A stretch of 64,000 nucleotides of DNA from Dichotomocladium elegans (Eukaryota > Mucoromycota > Mucoromycetes > Mucorales > Lichtheimiaceae), in NCBI GenBank assembly GCA_025716815.1, contig JAIXMN010000010.1:806001-870000 (forward strand). The letters run 5' to 3'. The position numbers were made by a program, and so were the translations under genes. Below are positions 57,978 to 64,000 of the stretch, one piece after another. The notes beneath the pieces are model-generated. The model searched no databases. It was not told where the DNA came from and saw only the letters and a program-made list of their open reading frames with translations. Every line of letters begins with the position of its first letter. Positions within the stretch are counted from its first letter, which is position 1.

Positions 57978-58678
57978 CCACAGCCACAGCCACAGGCAAA
58001 TGCAAACACAAAAGTAGCTGCTCCTACCAAAGACAATAGCGCTGTTGCGAAAGCTGCATTCACATTATCGCCGATGACATTCAATATCCCAAAGACTAAT
58101 CTAGAATTTGAGCGCGACTGGAAAGCATGTCGATACCGCGGAGCCGATGTGCTCTACCAATACTTCCAGGTACCCGCGCATGAATACACCTGCGACGTAT
58201 ATTGCCTTGTGTTTTAGGCTATCTAACGGACAATCTCCCATATATATATATATATATATATATATACGTAGTCCATTCCACCTTCGGCTTACGGATCGCT
58301 GTTCCGATCTTCGCTAGAATCAGATCAGTTTGAGCAAATGGTTGACCTTTTGGAAAGCCACTATACAAAGTAAGTGATAAAGAAATATCAGTACCCAAAT
58401 AAAGCCGCTATTTGACTGGTGGATTGCAGGGAGAAGAGCAACCAGGATATTTTCAATGTGCTCCAAGGTTTAACCCAAGTTAGTCGGTTCGATATGCTTG
58501 TGATGTTTATGGGAAGCAAGCAAAAGAAAGGTAACTCAGACATGATGTATAGCAAGTCCCTTGCTCATTAAAAAACATGATATGGTTAGCTCTAGAGCAA
58601 CTCTTTGGACGAATGAAAGGATCGGTGGATGAAAATGCGATAAAAAAACTAGCAAAGGTTTATGGAATAAAGGCATAA
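56777..58678 (+). CDS. RPAP3-like TPR cochaperone (R2TP complex)
   Basis: About nine exons. It starts MSDLDAIWADLLDWQKTITV, then NWPPVRKPAEIIVND and a charged linker. The TPR domain follows: EKEKGNTCFQKQDFRQAIVH, YGRAIELDPSQAVYFVNRAM, AYLKLQ, YLEAEADCTRGLALQATNVK, ALWRRGMARRALGRSEEARR and DFEKALEIEPDNKPVKDEL, with the Lys/Asn/Arg residues of an Hsp90/Hsp70 tail-binding clamp. A linker with a Gln run and QP repeats (57945-57990) leads to the RPAP3 C-terminal domain: LEFERDWKACRYRGADVLYQ, YFQSIPPSAYGSLFRSSLES, IFNVLQGLTQVSRFDMLVMF. RPAP3 links Hsp90 to Pih1 and the RuvBL ATPases for assembling RNA polymerases and snoRNPs. Yeast has only the small Tah1; this protein is the long animal-like form. 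The stop lies 37 bases from the chitinase stop on the other strand. Confidence 0.9.
57945..57992 (+). repeat. CAG and CCACAG repeats in RPAP3 coding sequence
   Basis: A run of CAG codons (Gln) followed by CAGCCA repeats (Gln-Pro). It is in frame within the linker between the TPR and C-terminal domains and likely varies in length. Confidence 0.85.
58241..58266. repeat. (TA)n microsatellite in an RPAP3 intron
   Basis: Thirteen TA steps just upstream of the acceptor of the intron that ends before SIPPSAYG. Confidence 0.85.
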
Positions 58679-58715
58679 TATTTGTATATTCTTACACATG
58701 GAAAGAAAAAGTGTA

Positions 58716-60466
58716 CTATTTCTTACGAACCCCTTGGAGTGCGCTCAGGAGGGTATTTTTGCCATCGTCCTAAGCAGCAAGTTCGCAGTAAGAGATCATA
58801 TTCTTTCTCAGTCCATGTCATGTTCCCTCTCCCCCGCCGCACCATTCTTTACCATTTCTAGGCTCCAGAGCATGAATCCACCTAATTTTTGTTCCTTGGC
58901 ATACGTGACCTTGCTCTCTAGAGATCTTGGATTATCAAAGGTGAGAAATTGGCTGGAACTTGCACGGTATGCATAAGGCGTCCGGGTAGAATTATCCCAA
59001 TATTCAGCCCATTCATCTGAGGCGGCGTTCAGCCCGATTTTTTGTTTCGCGATGGACCGCCATTGCATTTCGCCTGAATAGGCCGGAGTACATCCAGGGC
59101 AGGGGTCGGCTGAAGATGTGTCAAACTCATCACCTTGGATCTGGGGTTTGCTATGATCGATCGGCACTGAGATTCTGTCGCTGGTGGCCGCACTCGTGAC
59201 GCGTGTAGTATAGCCATAAAACGGAACTCCCACCACAAGTTGACTGGATGGGATCCCGGCTTTCTTCCAAGCTTTCACAGCGCTGTCGACGCTGGACTCG
59301 CCATAGAGCGGCGAGTTGGATGCAGTTTGTTTGGCCCAGTAGCCATTGAGATCATAGGCCTATATTCGACATGGATAAGAGGAAAGAAATAACGAATACA
59401 ATTAGGTTTTGTGGTTTCGAAGGATCTTTCAAGCTCTTGCCATAATCATAACAGCATCAAGTGCGGATTTCCATTTCGGGTCTAGAATTTCGGTCGGCTT
59501 TCTGTTCTCATCGTTGAAAACTGATGTGGCAACAGCAGCAGAAAGCCATTTGCGATCCTGAGGGAAGGCGGCATCCAGCTTTTTTCGAAGAAGAAGTAAG
59601 AACTTGAGGAGGTTGGCCGTATCTTGAGGATTCCTATCAAAAAGGCCGAAAATAAGCATCAGCATTGAGCATCCCTTTATTTTTCGTCCTTTCTCAGCCT
59701 CCATGAGAACTTTTTTCTTACTTTCTGTTACATGACATGCCGTTAGGGCTGTTGGGATACTCTGTACGCGTATGCAAAGTTACGTTTAACATAGTCATCG
59801 TTAGCGGCCAGCTACGGTATCGTTGAACATGTACTCAAGCTCTCACCCCAGTCAATATCTATCCCATCGAGGTCATATTCCTTGCATGCTTTGACGAGGA
59901 TATCGCTGAATGACTGTCGAGATTTGTCCGTACGTACAAGTGTACTGAAATTAATGGATCCTGCCCAGCTAAATAATAAGTTTAGGTATAAAATATCGCT
60001 TGAATAATGATCCATATCAATGGCATACCCGCCAATGCTCAAGCTCACACCCGTATTGCTGGCATGTGCCTCTTTGACAACTGCAGTAACCGCTGATATG
60101 AATATTGCCCATAGTGTATCTCAGGACAAGAAGCAACAGGGACGTACCTGACTTTAATCGCCCTTCCTGAAATCCAGAAAGTCGACCATTTTTGTCTGGA
60201 ATTGCGAATGCATAGTTGATATAATCCACCATCGTCCATGGAATAGCTGATGGAATGGCCTGTAGCAATGGGTTTATAGGTATTAAATACCATGCATTGA
60301 TATTGTGAAAAGAGGTGATTTTACTTGTGCATACCCAATCAACCACATAGGCTGTTAAATCGTGGTTGTATGTCCTTGCGCCGACCGTGTTAATACATTG
60401 GAGAAGGAAAATAAGGACAATACTGATCGTTGTTGCCGTTCGTCTTTTTATAGATGAGAAGATCAT
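58716..60466 (-). CDS. Secreted GH18 chitinase
   Basis: Multi-exon gene read leftwards. It starts MIFSSIKRRTATTISIVLIF, a signal peptide (SIVLIFLLQCINTVGA), then YNHDLTAYVVDW. The GH18 barrel shows TMVDYINYAFAIPDKNGRL, TGVSLSIGGY (SxGG motif), KEYDLDGIDIDWEYPN (DxxDxDxE with the catalytic Glu), LSAAVATSVF, MIMAYDLNGYW-like sequence, LVVGVPFYGY and KLGGFMLWSLEM. The Glu codon of the active site is split: G ends one exon (near 59848) and AG begins the next (near 59755). The last exon (58769-58716) reads DDGKNTLLSALQGVRKK. No carbohydrate-binding module or GPI tail is seen. It should cut chitin in the wall or environment. A TATATAAAG box is at 60543-60535. Confidence 0.93.
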
Positions 60467-60534
60467 TTTCTCGATTATATTTAATTCGTTGAGTGTTCCC
60501 GCTTATTTCCTTCTTTTTTTTTGGTTTGCTTGTT

Positions 60535-60543
60535 CTTTATATA
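60535..60543 (-). promoter_or_regulatory. TATA box of the chitinase gene
   Basis: TATATAAAG on the minus strand, about 70 bases before the chitinase ATG at 60466, so placed well for a regulated promoter with a short leader. Confidence 0.5.
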
Positions 60544-63133
60544 CGGATTTATCTTTCTACTAACTGCTCCCCCCAAATGCTCCCTTAAATCGTTAACGAA
60601 GTGACGGCATGCTTAATTTTTCGGGGGACGATTAGCGAGGATCATGTAAGCACGCACACGTACGTAAAACAAAAGATGCAACCACGTACGCACCAGGTAA
60701 GGGAGGAAAGAGAGAGATCATTGCGGCATGTTATACGATATTGATCATTCATTGTATGCCAGCTCGGCTTCTTTGTTATCTCATGTGACACGCTATAACC
60801 GACAGAAATCTTTATGCGTCCGAGTATGCCCTATTGTGGATAGAAATAATGCAGAAAACATTACCCGTCAGAAATGGGATATTGATTATAACAAAGGTCG
60901 ACTCTATTACGTCGATAGAGTACCTTCCTGTTTTTAATGCAACACAGAGAATTACGAAGAATCTAGTAGATGCTCATTTTTTATAGAATGAACTATCAGA
61001 AATATGCATGGTATCGTTTCTGTTATCAAATAAAATCCACTATGTCCTATAGGTTCATTCTCTGCTATCCACAGAATAACCATCACCTACTTTTATTATT
61101 TTGATGGCTGACATTGTACATCTGAATTCCACGTACTGTTTTCATACCATGCATAGTATCCTAACTTCCCAAATTCATAACATGATACGTACATTCAGAA
61201 TTACGAAACCAAACCTGTATATGTAATTATGCACTATTTGCGCATGGCTTGCGCCCCATATATTAATACAACATACGATATAGCCTCGATCGTCTGTTGA
61301 ATCCATTGTCCATATCAGCCTATTTCGGATTTATTCAGTTCATATGATTGTAGCCGTGCGTAGCAGTCCTCAGAATGACTTCAGAACAGATTAATGCGAT
61401 CAGCGGCTGAAAGGAGGCCGTCCATGTGATCACATGAGGCATGGTAACAAGCTTTAAAAAATTGAGATTTGTACGTACTCATGCCGCATAGTATGCTGAC
61501 TAGAGTATTCTACAATGCATTCCGTGCCATGTTGCGCTCTTCCGTCGAACTGATAACATCATACATCTTGTTATGTAATAATGACTTCAATTTCTATGAT
61601 ATAATTTGAAAATGCAGTGATGTGTCATTCTTGAACAGAATATGCCTATAAAGAATGTAAAATAGAGTTGGCATTTGTATGAACAGAGGATTCAACAATC
61701 AGCGTCGTCAGTAAAGTGCGTCATTGACAGTAATTTTAATCTGAAAGGCTTAAATAAAGTTGGCAATCCTCTACATGTATTGTGTGGTAGGAAGTATAGA
61801 ATCGAGGTGGGTAACCACTACAGTAGAGAAAGAACAATATGCTTTTGTATTCATCATTAAAGCAGCTCAAAAATATGAAGATTAAACCAGCGATGTTTAT
61901 AATAATTGGTTTCACAAAATGTATGAAAGCTGACATTATGGCATCGAAGTGGTGTTGCCCACTATCGATCGGTAAAACCTATTGTGAGTCTCCGATATCT
62001 CAAAACTACAAGTCTTCTCACTTGTTACTCTATGCAGTCAGATTTATCAATCGTCAAATATCCTTTTATCAAACCATTGGCCTTCGTATATTTACATTTA
62101 TCCATCTCGTCCATTGGAACCATAAGGAAACTGTATAAGATATTGACTAGTCACTCGTCCGTTGTTTGCAACTTCTTATCGAGCCATCCTCGTTCCTCTC
62201 GTGACAAATGACCACGGAAAACACAGGTGATATTGGGCGATATCTAACCCCGAGAGTGCTCTTGTCCTTGGTACTTTAACCATTGCGGGGTTTGTTATCT
62301 TGAACTACGCCATGCTTTGTTCGGTGCTGGAAATGTTATTTTTCTGCAGTCAATGTCCGTCAGCTACCGAGACCCTCTTGGGTTTTGATTTGAAAATTGA
62401 GCTTGTTTTGCTTAGTGTCCATAACGTAACTTTTTGAACACCTCATCTCATGGGAATGCCTGAATCCCTTCGCGGGCGATTATGCTAAGAGTTAATTCGC
62501 AAGTTATATGGCATAGATATTTATAAGTGGAATAGATGAATCAATGAGAGTACTCTCCCACTAAGAACATAGACGCAGGCTAGCCGCGTTCCACAATATG
62601 TATCCACATGTCGTAAAGATATTGTTTCCTCATTTCAGAATGATGGATGTGTATGATCTGGGACTGGAAAGCTTTTTATGCGATGTTTTTTTTCGTGTGT
62701 GTGGTATATAATTTGTCATCTTGGGCAAAGATCTGTACAAGCCCCGGCTTAGTGATCAGTGAATATATGGGTAAATGATACACCATCCACGGTCCCTGAA
62801 TTTATTTAGCACTCAGAAAACGTAGCCCGATGTCAATCCTGCACGAACCTACATATGGAGCAGATCAACTCTAAAAGATAGGATACAGCAAGGTGGCGTC
62901 AGAGAAATACACGAACAAACTGCTACCAGTATCCGCATATCGACGCATGCAGATAATCCATGTCCGTTGAAGAAAACGGGCTATGCGTAACCTTCTGGAT
63001 CATTGCTTTACTGACACCTCGTTTACCACAGAATTCCCGGTCCACTTGCAATACCCAATAAAATAGCAAGTGGTCTCCGCCCTCCTGCTTTCGTTCTCCT
63101 TTCTTTTCCTGACTGTTTTTTTTCTCATACAAA
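60544..63133. other. 2.6 kb gene-poor AT-rich region
   Basis: No gene seen apart from a possible transposase relic near 61950-62210 (separate entry). The part from 63060 is pyrimidine-rich and is the leader of the next gene. Confidence 0.4.
61950..62215 (-). pseudogene. possible third Tc1/mariner transposase relic
   Basis: Read leftwards, a stretch reads LYSFLMVPMDEMDKCKYTKA with GYLTIDKSDC after it. This resembles YLSFLKATMDDMDKYEHMKS followed by VMDN in copy 1 near 11840. Only this segment can be aligned by eye, with stops around it. Confidence 0.35.
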
Positions 63134-64000
63134 ATGACAACTTCCGGGCTCCAAAACGAAGAAAAGGCGCATGTATACCAATTCGAAACCCTTCAAGTTC
63201 ACGCTGGTCAGCAGCCAGACAGCAGCTCTCATGCGCGTGCACCACCCATCTATGCTACCACTTCGTTCACGCTCGGAACCTTGGAACGCACTGCAAGGGT
63301 CATGGCATCGGAAGAAGAAAATGGATATGTTTATACACGGTACATCGACCTTCTTGTTACCCCTCCCTTTTGTTCCTGAACTTATTAACAAGCGGTTCTC
63401 AGACTGAGCAACCCGACCCATGAGACCGCTGAGAAACGTCTTGCTGCATTGGAGAAAGGCGCAGCAGCCTGCCTTGTTCCCTCAGGTAAGTTTTCTGACA
63501 GCGAAACACAGCTTCGGTGAGAGGGAGCAAGTAAATCAGCGCAGTCTTCGCTGCGGGGGCAGAGGAGTTTTAATTACCCGCCCTACCCGGCGGTATGAAT
63601 GAGATTGTACCTATTGGACAGCAATAATCTCTCTCGCTCTCTCGCTCGCTCTCTTTTCACGTTCGATCCGGCTCGAATTGACACGGATATTGCGCGTTCC
63701 CAAAACCGGGTTCGTGAACTAGGTCAGGCGGCAGTTTTCACAACACTTCTCTCCCTTTGTCGTGAAGGTGATAATGTTGTTGCCCACATTCGTGTTTACA
63801 GTGGCATGTACGACACCCTGAAACAAACAATGCGGCGTTTGGGCATCCAAATCCGTTTCGTCGCCGACACATTGCCTGGGACTTATCAAAAAGCCATTGA
63901 CGACCGGACAAGGGGATTGCTCGTCGAAAGCATGGACTGGCAAGGCAACGTGACCGACATGGAAGCACTAGCCAAGGTCGCCCATGGTGCAGGCGTTCCT
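63134..64000 (+). CDS. MET17: O-acetylhomoserine sulfhydrylase, Cys/Met PLP family (3' end outside window)
   Basis: Three exons are seen (63134-63339, 63403-63485, 63723 to beyond 64000). It begins MTTSGLQNEEKAHVYQFETL, then QVHAGQQPDSSSHARAPPIY, ATTSF, YVYTRLSNPTHETAEKRLAA, LEKGAAACLVPSGQAAVFTT and LSLCREGDNVVAHIRVYSGM YD, FKRLGI-like MRRLGIQIRF, LLVESMDWQGNVTDMEALAK, VAHGAGVP. This is the Met17/CysD order; the PLP Lys would lie beyond the window. The enzyme makes homocysteine from O-acetylhomoserine and sulfide, in the cytosol. The usual ETxGNP block reads ESMDWQGN here, which is unusual. The intron at 63486-63722 (237 bases) is much longer than most in this window. Confidence 0.88.

Noticed and set aside
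1..64000. tRNA, rRNA, CRISPR or bacterial-type operon
   Set aside because: I looked for tRNA B-box words (GGTTCGANNCC) and repeat arrays with spacers; hits lie inside coding sequence or do not fold.

Overview
This window is nuclear DNA from a filamentous fungus, most likely an early-diverging one (Mucoromycota, probably Mucorales). The genes are spliced, with many short introns (mostly about 50-110 bases) and GT-AG borders. The protein set combines ordinary fungal genes (exomer subunit Chs5, mitofissin Atg44, a secreted GH18 chitinase, O-acetylhomoserine sulfhydrylase, large NAD-glutamate dehydrogenase) with genes missing from most yeasts and moulds: a Frizzled-type receptor, a WDR62/MAPKBP1-type WD40 scaffold, full-length RPAP3 and SPF45. 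The species call is inference from gene content. I found no bacterial operon features, tRNA, rRNA or CRISPR.

Layout. 1-2.5 kb: 5' part of a WD40 scaffold gene (minus), running off the left edge. 4.0-8.5 kb: synaptojanin-type inositol polyphosphate phosphatase (plus). 9.7-11.2 kb: bHLH transcription factor (plus). 11.6-14.5 kb: two dead Tc1/mariner transposase copies (minus). 14.8-16.8 kb: mitochondrial ADCK1-type ABC1 kinase (plus). 17.2-18.5 kb: mitofissin (plus) convergent with a WRKY-GCM1-type zinc-finger gene (minus). 20.5-23.2 kb: divergent ribosomal proteins uS4 and eL21. 23.5-25.5 kb: splicing factor SPF45 (minus). 26.9-29.1 kb: hormone-sensitive-lipase-like hydrolase. 29.9-33.2 kb: NAD-GDH. 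35.0-37.3 kb: Frizzled-like receptor. 37.6-39.2 kb: LRR protein. 39.5-49.3 kb is a dense housekeeping block: TFIIB, Yip1, Nhp2, mS23, Nop9, an ankyrin protein and Chs5. 49.4-56.7 kb is a gene-poor, repeat-rich block with a Myb/SANT-like remnant, a 76-bp tandem repeat, a G-rich array and a broken Helitron. 56.8-60.5 kb: RPAP3 convergent with a GH18 chitinase. 60.5-63.1 kb is another gene-poor stretch with a possible third transposase relic. 63.1-64 kb: start of O-acetylhomoserine sulfhydrylase, running off the right edge.

There are no operons. Several neighbours are convergent with very short 3' spacing (38-125 bases between stop codons), and Nop9 and the ankyrin gene share a 185-bp divergent promoter. 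Functions are mainly housekeeping: transcription and RNA (TFIIB, SPF45, Nhp2, Nop9, RPAP3), translation (uS4, eL21, mS23), trafficking and cell wall (synaptojanin, Yip1, Chs5, chitinase) and mitochondria (ADCK1-like kinase, mitofissin, GDH, mS23). Exon borders were worked out by eye from reading frame and splice sites. In nine genes every exon could be placed and the lengths sum to a whole number of codons (uS4, eL21, TFIIB, Nhp2, mS23, GDH, ADCK1-like, Chs5, Frizzled-like); other gene models are approximate inside.
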